Notes under the pieces: model-generated
Seen by the model: only the letters and a program-made list of their open reading frames with translations
The model's database searches: none
Told to the model about the DNA's origin: nothing
Made by a program: the position numbers and the translations under genes
Origin: Branchiostoma lanceolatum
Lineage: Eukaryota > Chordata > Leptocardii > Amphioxiformes > Branchiostomatidae
Length of the DNA stretch: 64,000 nt
Assembly (NCBI RefSeq): GCF_035083965.1
Contig: NC_089722.1
Span: 42,173,697-42,237,696 of the forward strand
Direction: 5' to 3'
In this document: piece after piece, positions 26,795 to 39,300 of the stretch
Layout: every line of letters starts with the position of its first letter
Numbering within the stretch: the first letter of the stretch is position 1

Positions 26795-28572
26795 AGACAC
26801 AGGGTAGGGCCGACTGGCACGCTATGTGGTGAGTCTACAGCTTCTGCTTTATCGAATGAATCAATTTTACAAACAAGTATGATGTTGGGGTGTGCTTCTA
26901 GCCCTTGTGGAAATGAGTAGACAGCCTACTGAGACATTGCAAGTAAGAAAACAAAATTGGTTGTGTGAAAGGGATTTGAACTCTTAGATGTTTTACTGAT
27001 TTTGGTTACACACATGTACTTCTTACCCTAAGCCCCGAGGAAAGGTTTCTCCGCTCTCTCTTGTTGGTAATGACTAACCCAGAAAATATATTTACATACG
27101 AACGTATAAGTTGGAAACATAACCTGCAGTAAGTGCTCCTTCACACTCCTCAATGCAGAACAAACATCTGGTAATAGTACTACTGGTAAGGAAGAAATCC
27201 TAGTTGTGCTTGAGGAACCTCTAGCACCCTGTGTTTGATGTTTGGCAGGAAGAACTGCCAGCGTGGCGGCGTGAAGCTGATGACAGGAAGATCTACGGCA
27301 CACTGCCATACTTCCTGCCAGCCCCCGCCCCAACCCCCCCACCCTCCCCAATGTTGGTAATTAACAAAACTTGAATGTGTTCTTCTGATGATTTACAGGA
27401 AGAACTGCGAGCATGGCGGGGTGAGGCTGATGCGGAAGTTTTACGGGACGCGGCCGTACTTCCTGCCCCCCATGGTCGAGTCTCAGGACTCCAACTGGGT
27501 CTTCGTGTCGAAGGGACAGAACATCAAACACTTCGTGCCGGTAATTATCACTCTCTCACTTGCTCGCTCACTCGCTCACTCACTCACTCTCTCACTCACC
27601 CCCTGACTCATTCTCTCACACACTCACTTACTCACTCACTCATGCACTCATGCACTCATGCACCCGCTCCCACTCACTGGGTCTTTGCGTCGAAGGGACA
27701 GGACATCAAACACTTCGTGCCGCTAAATTAACTCACTCACTCACTCACTCATGACACTTAATACCCACTCACTCTTTCCCTTATTAATTTGCTCACTCAC
27801 TCACTCACTCACTCATGCACGCACTCTCTGACACAGTCACTCACGACACTCACTAGCTCACTCACAGTCGCTCTCTCAGTCACCCTCATGCATTCGTGGA
27901 ATCACTTTCCCACTGACTCTCAGTCACTCACTCACTCAATCACACGCTCTCACTCTCTGTCACGCACTCACACACACACACTCGCTCTCTCACTTACTCT
28001 CTGGATGTTGTTGGTTTACTTGTTTATTTTCGTATACAGGATACTTGCTATATAATATGTTTTCCTAATGTGCTTGTATGCTGGGGTGAGAACCAGTAAA
28101 AGTAGGAAACACCTGTCCTTCAATCCATTCATATTTGTGGTAAATACTGATAAACGAATAGAGAACCACATAATTGAAGACTTTTTGTTCCGTGTTTCCG
28201 TAGCTGCCGTTTGAGGAGCACTCGGTGGTGTGGCTGGCGCAGGTGAAGGGCGGCGCCTTGTACCGGCTGGAACCGGATCCCATCTGCGAAACCACCTGCA
28301 AACCCATCGACGTCACGCTCAAACCAGGGGATACATGTACGTATCATCTTCTTTAGTTATTCACTTATTAGATACTTTTTGTAGACAAATTGGGATCAGA
28401 AGATGCAGCCTTTATGCTGACTTTGAATGACCTTGAACCACCTGACCTCACCGCCCCCCTCCCCCGTTGTTCTACAGTGGTCGTGCCCCAGGACCTGTGG
28501 ACTGTCCAGCTCAAGAACAGCAAGGACTCAGAACCCGCCGTGGTCGTCGCGGCAACAGGCACCTGGGATTAG
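26795..28572 (+). pseudogene. Second C6orf89-like copy, 5'-truncated (exon 4 remnant and exons 5-7)
   Basis: Only the end of exon 4 (GCCGACTGGCACGCTATGTG, 26808-26827) remains. A damaged exon 5 with an acceptor follows at about 27249-27320. Intact exon 5 (27399-27540), exon 6 (28204-28336) and exon 7 (28478-28572) keep frame, splice sites and stop, and are nearly identical to 7265-11743. Exons 1-3 are missing. It could be a dead copy, or its 3' exons could be used by read-through splicing from the upstream gene. A degenerate CTCA array fills 27545-28000. Confidence 0.85.
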
Positions 28573-28828
28573 ATTGTCCGTTCTTCATCAAACACCGGCC
28601 ACTTAAAATCTGGAATGACTTGTTTAAAATTTCAAGGGCACGATGTTTAAGGGGGGCAGCCCTATGATCCCTTATGTTCCGACAGCTCTATGTTTGACTG
28701 TATTTGACTTTGAAAACTGAAAGATTTCAAAATCTTGTCAGCTCTTTCAAACTTTTGTTGGCCAGTGTTTGATCTGTGCCTGACTGCGAACAGCTCAATG
28801 TTCCAACACGCTTTACTTCAGTTAGAGT

Positions 28829-29025
28829 TAGGAAAAGGGTTTGGGTTTATAGGCTAAATTAGGGGGTGTTGGAACATGGGGGTGTACATGTACATGTAAA
28901 GGGTTTGGGTTTACAGGCTAAATTAGGGGGTGTTGGAACATGGGGGTGTGCATGTACATGTAAAGGGTTTGGGCTTATACGCTATATTAGGGGGTGTTGG
29001 AACATGGGGGTGTACATGACTATGT
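28829..29025. repeat. 64-bp minisatellite, about 3 copies (second unit)
   Basis: Same unit as at 12005-12650 and in the same position relative to the C6orf89-like 3' end, but with fewer copies. Spacer homologous to 12660-14230 follows up to about 29975. Confidence 0.9.
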
Positions 29026-29980
29026 AACCATCTATCTGCTGCTGCTGGAGCTACATACAGGAGCTGGTACCGTTGACCTTCATCAGTCATTTGACCTTCA
29101 TCTGTGATTTTTTTAAGCAATTTGTCTTCAATGATTAATCAGGTGCCCTTTATGGGCCATACAAATTTATTTCCTATGTTCTCTAACATTTTGAAACAGA
29201 ACTTCAGGAAGACGTCAGGATGTAAATAGAGGGCTGGGAGGAACACTTGAATCTGACTATATCCACTCCCTGAAACTGTGTGAACCAAGGTAGACTCTCT
29301 CCTCAGACTCTGTTTTCATGTTGATCCAGTTCATTAATAATTATGGTGGGTTTTTTTTTTCAAATTCTAAGAACCATCAACACAATTGAATGTGGTATTA
29401 ACATAATCATTTTGAAACCTCTGTTTTGGAAATAAGTGCATATCTTGATGATCTAACTGATGTTGCATTACCACGTCCTCTAATGGATTAAGGTTTATGA
29501 CGGTTACAGTTTTATACTTATTGTCACTTGGGTGTAAGGTAGGAATAGGGTGGGGAGGGGGGTAGCCACTGTAAGGCCACATCATGATAAAACATTGGTT
29601 TGAATCACATATTTCTTGGCAGTAAAAGTTGGGCTTAAATACATGAAGAAAATGATACCATTTAGCAGTGGGTTTATAAAACTGATGTAAGATAGAGAAA
29701 CAATCTTCATACTTAATGGTTAAAAAAACAAGGATCCGTGCATCCAACTGCCAGAATTGTTGGCTTTTACATCTAATTATCACAATCACTTTTCACAACA
29801 GTGCCTGAAAACCAAAGAACTGCATTGTACGGGCCTGGCAAGTCCACATTTGTTTCTAAGGTTGTAGAAATAATTCAACACACAAAAGAGTTTATCACAT
29901 GATAAACAATAATAATAAAACAATAAATCCTCTAATAATTATTGTTCTCCCATTTGGAAGAGGGTTCTAGGTATTATTGT

Positions 29981-31118
29981 TACTCCGGGAAGGAGGTGTG
30001 ACCTCCTTCTGGGGTATTGGGATTGCTTTTGCTTGCGCGTTCGCAGCTATAACTCACGATCCCGTCGTCGTATCGGTGTGTAACTTGGCATATAGTGTGC
30101 CTGGTTGGGTGTGGTGATGCACGATGTCTTAGTTACACCGTAACTACTTTTATCGTAAATGCAATACTGTAATTGCACCCCTATAATTAATGCCATGTCC
30201 CACTGCCCTGCCGTAGACACCGTGCTATAATCCGTTCCGCTTGAGTAGAATACTTCAGGCAGATACGGGGTATAATTCTTTCCAACCTGCTGTGATCGTA
30301 TAGTCACTGTTACATTGAAAAATAGACAACGTGCATCACCACACGCAACCTAGGAAACGATATACCAAGTTACATACCAATGCGACAACCGGAATTGTGA
30401 GTTTTAGCTGCGAACATGTGCCGAGTGAGCTTCAGTCTGTGTATTAAGTATGCCGTGCACCTTGTCCACTCGCAACTCGCATACAGTATGTGCGCACGGG
30501 ACGGACGATGTATTTTTACGCACAGTGTGAAAATGGCAAATCTCTGGACCTTCAAACTTACCACACTTGTAGTTTATAATACGGAGGCTGTGACAATGTA
30601 AAAAGTTTACACAGGGGATGAAAGATTGTTGAGAAATATCTCTCAGAAAAGTGCGCGCGCCAGTGTCACTTCCGGGTGGTTAGATCCGGTGACCTTTGAC
30701 CTTCGTGAAATGTTACGATAATATAGATTTGCCTTTTTTATTGCAAATAGCTTGATAGCTATAGATCAGGCTGGCCTGCAATAAATTGTGGAAAGAGGAT
30801 TTACTGCATATTTGTGATTTCTGATGCATCTTAGTTGTAACTTGTAAGGCTGAATGGTTCGTTGATAATTGAAAAGGGGCCATCTAGATCTAACTTTGTG
30901 ATTTTTCCCGGAATTTCTAGATCCCATCTGTGCCATCCTGTAAAAACATACTTTTCAGCAGGTTGACCACTCCTGTATTGAAAGAAAAAGATATAAACAA
31001 ACAATTTTTCTTTACTTGCTCTAAAACACTACTTGGACTGAGCAGAGATGCAATTTGTGTGGGTCAATACTTGTACATACTATAAATACTTCACGGAGAA
31101 TTGTGTCCTACGGACTCT
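29981..31118. mobile_element. About 1.1-kb insertion unique to the second unit
   Basis: Aligning the three spacers shows a continuous extra block here. It begins ACTCCGGGAAGGAGG and ends CCTACGGACTC, with imperfectly inverted ends and TTGTT on both sides as a possible 5-bp duplication. Internal inverted repeats include GATGCACGATGTC and GACAACGTGCATC. No transposase was recognised. Confidence 0.6.
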
Positions 31119-31436
31119 TGTTTATTGTTAAAAATACTTCCATTAGTGAAGTACAAACAAATGGACTTCCCTACTCTTCCTGGACTCATTACATATAACA
31201 TACACACTACATAAGAACTTGTGAAACACACATTACTTTACACAATATATACATATCTACATACAATACATACAAGGTGTGATCCATATGTCCTTGTTAT
31301 ATTATAATGTGCTCTGCTGGTGTCTGGATGTTTGTCATATGAGCAGATGAGCTGAGTTGTCACAGGAATAGGTTACGGTCTCCAAGCAGATGTTGGGGTG
31401 ACATTTTTAGAGATGGGACAGCCACACCTGTGATAA

Positions 31437-32515
31437 ACATACATGTACCTGTTAGCACACACCTTACACCTTCTGGTGTACTTACACAGGGGTCCAGACT
31501 GGAGGGCACCTGTCGGGACAGCCACACCTGTAACAAACACACCTGTTAGCACACCTGTGGTCCCCCACACCTTATACCTGCTGGTGTACTTACACAGGGG
31601 TCCAGGCTGGAGGGTACCTGTCTGGACAGCCACACCTGTAACAAACACACCTGTTAGCGCACCTGTGGTCCCCACACCTTACACCTGCTGGTGTACTTAC
31701 ACAGGGGGTCCAGACTGGAGGGCACCTGTCGGGACAGCCACACCTGTAACAAACACACCTGTTAGTACACCTGTGGTCCACACACCTTACACCTGCTGGT
31801 GTACTTACACAGGGGGTCCAGACTGGAGGGCACCTGTCGGGACAGCCACACCTGTAACAAACACACCTGTTAACACACCTGTGGTCCCCAACACCTTACA
31901 CCTGCTGGTGTACTTACACAGGGGGTCCAGACCGGAGAGCACCTGTCGGGACAGCCACACCTGTAACAAACACACCTGTTAACACACCTGTGGTCCCCAC
32001 ACCTTACACCTGCTGGTGTACTTACACAGGGGTCCAGGCTGGAGGGTACCTGTCTGGACAGCCACACCTGTAACAAACACACCTGTTAGCGCACCTGTGG
32101 TCCCCACACCTTACACCTGCTGGTGTACTTACACAGGGGGTCCAGACTGGAGGGCACCTGTCGGGACAGCCACACCTGTAACAAACACACCTGTTAGCAC
32201 ACCTGTGGTCCACACACCTTACACCTGCTGGTGTACTTACACAGGGGGTCCAGACTGGAGGGCACCTGTCGGGACAGCCACACCTGTAACAAACACACCT
32301 GTTAGCACACCTGTGGTCCCCCACACGTTACACCTGCTGGTGTACTTACACAGGGGTCCAGACTGGAGGGCACCTGTCGGGACAGCCACACCTGTAACAA
32401 ACACACCTGTTAACACACCTGTGGTCCCCAACACCTTACACCTGCTGGTGTACTTACACAGGGGGTCCAGACCGGAGAGCACCTGTCGGGACAGCCACAC
32501 CTGTAACAAACAAAT
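31437..32515. repeat. 108-bp minisatellite in the 3' flank of NLR2, with a 4-unit higher-order repeat
   Basis: Same unit family as at 14230-15330, about ten units. A variant unit (CCAGGCTGGAGGGTACCTGT) occurs at about 31605 and again about 431 bp later, and neighbouring variants repeat in the same order, so a four-unit block was duplicated. The last unit ends about 770 bp beyond the NLR2 stop. Confidence 0.92.
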
Positions 32516-33281
32516 TAGAAAGGCCATACCTGTAAACTTAAATTAAAAAATGCATGAATAGATAAATCTTGACATGGCATAATTTGTAAAAGCATTAATG
32601 TAGGAACCTCTGAACCATGAAATCTTACAATACCTAATTTATCAAGGTTACGAGAATATTCGTCAAACAATGACTTAAGAAGGTACAGAAACGTGCCTCC
32701 AAATTTTCGATGTCAACTGTACATCTTGATCACGGAACTGACCTAGTCTCGCGAGAACACGAGGCTAGGACGAGACTAATCTATCAATGTTTCTAGTCAA
32801 GGAGTTTAAAGAAGAACAAAGCCACTTTTCACCAAAAAAACATTAACTGTAACTGCAAATGAATGAAGGTATTGTAGACATGTAAGAAATATAAATGATG
32901 TTGTATAGGCATGCAATGAATGTTTTAACTCAATTTCAATAAACATGCGAGTGTTAATAGCAAAACGGAATTCAGGCATTGACAGACTTCACAGAAAAAA
33001 CAAAATAGAAGATGCTCTGTGAGAAATAAATACATTTTCTGACTAATATCCGCATTGTTTTCTTTTATTCCTGAAGAGCTTTCAAAATTGCTGCACTTGG
33101 CTTGAGCATCAATACAATAAAAGTTCTATGTTGTATTTGGCAGCTCTTCCTGTCTTAAATGGAAACTAAATCACTTCTATATCAATGGTCCCAACATGTT
33201 GACATTTACTAATTTACCTAGCAAATACAGCATGCTGACCTCAGTTGAGACAGGTACAGAACAGGTCGGCATGTTGGGAAC

Positions 33282-33351
33282 TCAGAAGTTGGTCAGCTTC
33301 AGGCAGCTGGCTGTGGTGTCCGCTCCCTTAGGAACTAGATCCACAGTGTAC
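33282..33351 (-). CDS. NLR2 terminal coding exon
   Basis: After acceptor TACACAG the 70-bp coding part joins the phase-2 end of the LRR exon to read WYTVDLVPKGADTTASCLKL, two more residues and TGA. Homologous to 15702-15771 and 46631-46694. Confidence 0.8.
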
Positions 33352-36300
33352 CTGTGTATGAAAAAGGAAAACAAAGATGCCTACTTAATCAAAACACATT
33401 GTCAAAGTTTTCACTGAAGAGCATGGAAGTAAAACTGCTTTGATCAATAAACAATTCCATATAGGTTATGTAAAAGTATTTGACAGTTGAAAATTGGTAC
33501 ATACAAAATTAATGTATCCCGTTGTAGTGTAATAGAAATCGTGATTCAATCTGTACCACTTGATCAGAGTATGATTATGATTATCAGACATTTGAAGCGT
33601 CCATCTGACATGTTTCATCATTTTACTGATACATTCATCAAGTGGTATAGATTGACTTACAATTTCAATCTTCATTTTCTGGATGACTGATATTAACAAA
33701 CATTATAACTTGTTGTAGCATAATACTAGGACATGTGTATAAGGGTGTTTTATCTAAAGTGCAGATAGGCTTGAACTTGTATTAAGTAGAAAAAGTCAAT
33801 TCAAAACATTTCATCTTTGGCTCTTGTCGTCTTCAGAGACGGTCGACAGCTTTCGGTCCATTTCTCAGCTTAGCAGTCGGTCACGATCACTCTGGGGGGG
33901 TCCTAGCTTTGCAGTGCCTCTCGTGACTTAGGAGACCAATTCTAGCACGGCAAATCCTGCTGCAGAAAGTGCAGTGAAAGACTTCACCGACGCTTATCCC
34001 CTCTGTTCTGTTTTTCCTTCTATGTCTAGCTTCCGATTCTCTCTTCTCACGGGCAGCCCTGTAGAGCTCCATGCCGCTGTGCACTGCTGCTCTCCATCTA
34101 CATCTGTCTGCTGCTATATGTTCCCAGTTGTCCTTGCAAATAGAGAAATCTTGGAGCGTAGCTTTGCAGATATCCTTGTACCTCAGCTTAGGTCTCCCCC
34201 TGGGGCGGCTCCCAGTAGAGATTTCACCATACAGTACTCTCTTTGGAAGTCTTGTGTCGTCCATCCGACTGACATGACCTAGCCAGCGTAGTCTATTTTT
34301 CCGTAAAATCTCGTACATAGATGGGATGTCTGCTTGCTGTAGCACCTCTTTGTTAGTAATTTTGTCTTGCCATTTTATGTTCAGGATTTTACGTAAGCAG
34401 CGCAGGTGGAAGCTGTTCAGCCTCTTTTCCTGCCGTGAATAAACAGTCCATGTCTCACTGCCGTAGAGCAAGGTTGACAGTACGCATGTCTTGTAGATCT
34501 GCACTTTTGTCTTTCTCGTCAGCTTCTGGTTCTCCCAAGCTCTCTTGCTGAGTTTCCCAAAGGAAGCAGCAGCTCTGCCAATCCTCACATTTATGTCTTC
34601 GTCCAAAGAGTTGTTACATGTCGCAACCGATCCCAGGTAAGTAAATTTCTGAACTGTTAGGAGAGGATTTCCATGCAACGTGATTGAAGGGGGGATTGCA
34701 ACACCTTGTCCCATTACCTCCGTCTTCTTAACACTAATGGTGAGACAGAACAGGTCACATGCCCGGGATAAGTTGTCCAACAGTCCCTGCAACGTATCCT
34801 CCTCATGTGCCGTGAGTGCTGCATCGTCAGCGAAGAGGAGTTCTCTACACAGCAACTCAACAGTTTTGGTTTTTGCTCTGAGTCTAGCCAGGTTAAACAG
34901 TGAGCCATCTGTACGTGACCGGATATAGACACCATCCTGGTTTCCATTGAAGGCACAGCGAAGGAGAACTGCAAAGTAGATGCTGAAAAGGGTTGGTGCC
35001 AACACGCACCCCTGCTTGACTCCGTTCCTGACGGCAAAACTGTCAGAGGTAGAGCCGTCAAACTGTATACATGCTTCCATGTCCTCGTGGAAGGAGATAA
35101 CCAGTTTCAGAAGTTTAGGTGGGCATCCAATACTCTTGAGTACTTTGTAGAGGGCAGATCTGCAGACAGTATCGAATGCCTTGGTTAAATCTACGAAGGC
35201 GATGTAACCTCAGCGGGAAGCGGGAAACATTTCATACTGATACCATTAACATGTTTTGAATTACGAGAGTCTCTTTAGATACCCTTGGGTACAATATACC
35301 ATACTTAGTAAGATAACCAACATTACTCACCACAGCCTCTCCAGTGTTGTGTGTTCCTCAGCAGCCTGCACCACAGCCTGGAACCCTGCAGCCTCCATGG
35401 AAATTTCCTGCAGGTAGAGCTGCTCCAGGGCAGGGAGTCTGGGTAGAGCCTCGGCCAGAGCCATGGCAGCGGTGTCAGACAGGTGTGTAGGTGTGTCCCG
35501 GTAACCAGACATGTGCAGCCTGGTCAGTGCCGGCAGTGCGCTGATGAGCCGTGCGACCCTCCCCAATCCGGCTCCTGTTACTCCACTATTGTACCCAATG
35601 TACAGCTCCTGTAGCGTGTTGTTATAGTGAGGGGCTGTGGTCAGACTCTTGTCACCAGGTGGGTTTTGTTCCATGTCCAAACTGCTGGGCTGACAGATTG
35701 TTTGCACCAGTGAGACAATCCCTGAGTCCCCTATGTTATTTCCCATCACATCCAACACCTGTAATTGCACCAGGTGAGGCAGAGCTTTGATCAGGGCTGA
35801 TATTCCCCTGTCACTGATACCTGTATAATTGAGAACCAACACCTTCATGGCTGTGAGGTGGTGGAGGATAGCAGCCAGGCATTCCAGCCCGGGGTCTCCT
35901 ATGGTATTACGACTAATGTCCAGTTTGATCAGTCTGGTTAGCTGACACAGTGCAGGGACCAGTGTGCGCATGCCTGTGGGGCTGATACCAATGTTACACA
36001 GGTCCAAGACCTGCATGGCAGTGAAGATGGGGAGGACGTCAGTGAGAGACTCCAACCCAGTGTCACCGATCTTATTATAGCTGATATCCAGTTCTCTCAG
36101 TCCCACTAGGTGGCGCATGTAGGGAGCCAGGGATGACATGCCAACTGTGATCATACCAACACATCTAAGACAGAGTACAGCCAGGTGTGGAACACTGGAC
36201 AGCCCAACCTGTAGAACTTCCATCCCAGCATCACCAAGGTCAGGGTTCCAAGAAAGATCCAGCTTCTCTAACAGAGACATGTGGCTGAACCCTTGCACAA

Positions 36301-39300
36301 GTGGCTGGAGTGATGATAGTGTTAGGTTTGTGAATGACAGATCCAGTGCCCTCAGACCAGGAACATTCTTCAGAACTGAAACCAGCCTGTCTGTCTCATC
36401 AGGTGAGTCAAATCTTACATTGTCCAGTCTCAGGTCTAACCGTAGGCTGGGAATGGGGGAAGTGAACATCTGTTCCAGGTACTGAAGAGCTTCTGAACTA
36501 TTAGCACTAGGCAACTCTAGTATCATTCTATCAGGGAATTGTGATGACTGGATGTTTTCCAAGTAATACTTCAGAGCAGCGTGCTCAGGTTTCCTGTGTC
36601 TGTGGTGGTTCATGATGATAACTGGCAGGGCTCTGCTGACAGCCTGCAGTACGTTCGTCCCTTTTCTTTCATTCAGAATATCCAGGCAGAGCAAAATGAA
36701 CCTCTTGTAAGTATTAACTGATTCTTTAATCTCTGGCTTTACAGGTAGGTGGGACTTAACATGTGCAACCAGATGACTTTTATCCTTTTGAAAGTCATCT
36801 GGTTGCAAATGTGAAAACTCCTCCTTACTAAGACTGCCCAGTTCTTCCATCACAGCTTGTGCTGCCCGTGAGTCACAGCCACAGGTGAACTGAAGCAGGT
36901 TACTGAGTTCGAGCGCCTTGCTTATGGAGGTGAGCTGCAGCAGCTCTACATTTTCTTTGTTCAGCAGAGCATGGGAAACATATTGTCCGGCAAGGAACTC
37001 TTGCATGGTCTTGTGGGAAAAGTTTAGCTGTTTCCTAGGATGCAATTTAGAGGAAGAAACCTCCAAGGAGACCACACCCAGCTTTAACAGCAACTCCCAA
37101 TTAATCTTCTCTCTTTCTACTTCTGCAAGCTCAATGAGGGTGTCATTCCTCAGCAGTGCCTCTAGCGCAAGCTTGCCGAGCTGCAGTAATGACTCAGCAA
37201 CCTCTGTAGGCAGCCCTTCTGTTGGCATGTCCACTCCTTTCCGCTTACAGTACTTCCTAACCAGACACGTCAGCAGGTTGTTGTACAGCCCCGTCATTGT
37301 TCCAGTAGACACCATCTCTTGGTCCTCCTCCCACAGCAGACAGACAAACATCAGGAAAATTGGTGTCTGGATTAAAGTGCTCAAAAGTTTACTATCTTCA
37401 ACATGTTTAGCAAGTGCCTCCGTCAGTTCTTGGTTTCCAACAGCAGTGAAATACTGCCACATGTATTTCTCTACATGTTCTTCAGAGAAGCCCATGATGT
37501 GTACGTGACAGTCTGGCCGGGTGTACTGCTGCACTCCTGCTGATGGTCGGGAGGTGATCACAATCGTGCTGTTGGGGTACATCTTGCCATCCAGGAGTTC
37601 AGAAATAGCCTGCTTGGATGCTCTGGCCTCAGGCCGCAGCTCATCATACCCATCTAGGAGGAAGAGCACACGGGATTCATTCCTTTGTAGGACTGCTTTG
37701 ATGGACTGTACATCAATACCTTCAGTTGTTTTAGGCACACACTGGTCCCACACCATCTCCTCTATGGTCTCCCCCTCTCTCACCTCCCGGAGTCGGATCA
37801 ACAGGACGATGTCGTTTCGTATGCCCAGCTCTGTTTTCTGTGAGACGGCATCTAGGGCTTCTTTGGACAGAAACGTTGTCTTCCCCCCTCCGGCTTCACC
37901 CTCAATCAGAATGCACCTTGGTGCTGTGGACAGTCCTGTGACATCTGGGTTGAACAAGTCGTCTAATGACTTCAGTTCTTTCCTTTGTTTTCCCCTCATG
38001 GATTCTGACCGGTTATATGTTTGAGATGATTTCAGATGTTTTTCATGTTTTGGTATCAACTCCAGCTGAGTGAAGATATCATTGAGTTCTAGTGTGAAGT
38101 TGTCATTCCAGATCAGAGGCTTGAAGTGAGACAGTTTTAACTCATAGTAGGTCTTCACAGACGTCCGGAACACATCTTGAAAAGTAAGGCACTGTTTAAG
38201 ATTTCTAGCTCAACATTAGTGAGAATCTAGCTCAGGCAAAGTAGTGCAAAAACGCCATCAGATGTCAGATGCAAAAGCCTGGCAACTTAAATCCACGGTT
38301 GTTATTGGATATTTGATCTACATTCATAAGGAAATCAGCAATCGTTTGTGTTTCATTACGAGATGGAGTTATCGTGCTGATGTTCGGCTACGGTACATTT
38401 TGTAAATCAAAAGTTAAAATCGTCACAGAACATAAGGGATTGGATATGATTTCTTATCAATTTTCATTTGTATTCTGCAATAGTCTGATTCATACCTGTC
38501 AATGAAGAAGACTCGGGGTCTGTTTCTGCAGGTCCAACTGGTACTGGAACTGGCAATTCTGAAAGTTGACGAAACCGGGTTGTCTGTACAATTATTTGGA
38601 ACAGTGGAAATCAAAATGTAATACTTGACACTATGCAATTTCAGCCTGCTGCAATATCCATACAAAATTTGTATTGAACTTCACACATATAGAATATAGT
38701 ATCTCACCTTCCTCTTTACAAGGAGCCGGTTTCTTCTTCACAGGAAACTCTTCTCCATCCTCCCCCTTCCTCTTCAGTTGGCTGGTAGAGGGTTTGGGTG
38801 AACCTGTCTCAGAAGAACGGATTCAAATATCAGCAATGGTATCAACTGATTTCCTAGTAGCATTTATGAATACATTCCATAATGATAGTTCTCAGGATAA
38901 AGATTATGACTAAGTTGAGAATTTTGTTCCAACATCTCCTGATGTTTGTAATTGACTGAAGTTTCAAGTTCGAAGTATCTTAACATAAAGACTCCGGGTT
39001 TGCCACTTGCCAACCTAAGATGAGTCGGAATTGACACTCCAGGAATTTGCAACTGCTGTACAATACGTACAGACTTTCAAGTTAAACAGGGGCTAATATT
39101 TGTTATGTATTAGTACAGTATGGACTGAGGGTCATACGCTGTCTAAAACTGTGACCGAGTATTCCTCTGATATGATACAAGTTCAGTAGATAAGGTCTAT
39201 AATGAATCTTGGAGGAAACTTGGATCCAAATACTGTAGTAATATTTGGAGTAGTTGTAGGGATAGAGGAATACCATTACAGTTTTGTAACTCCATTCCAC

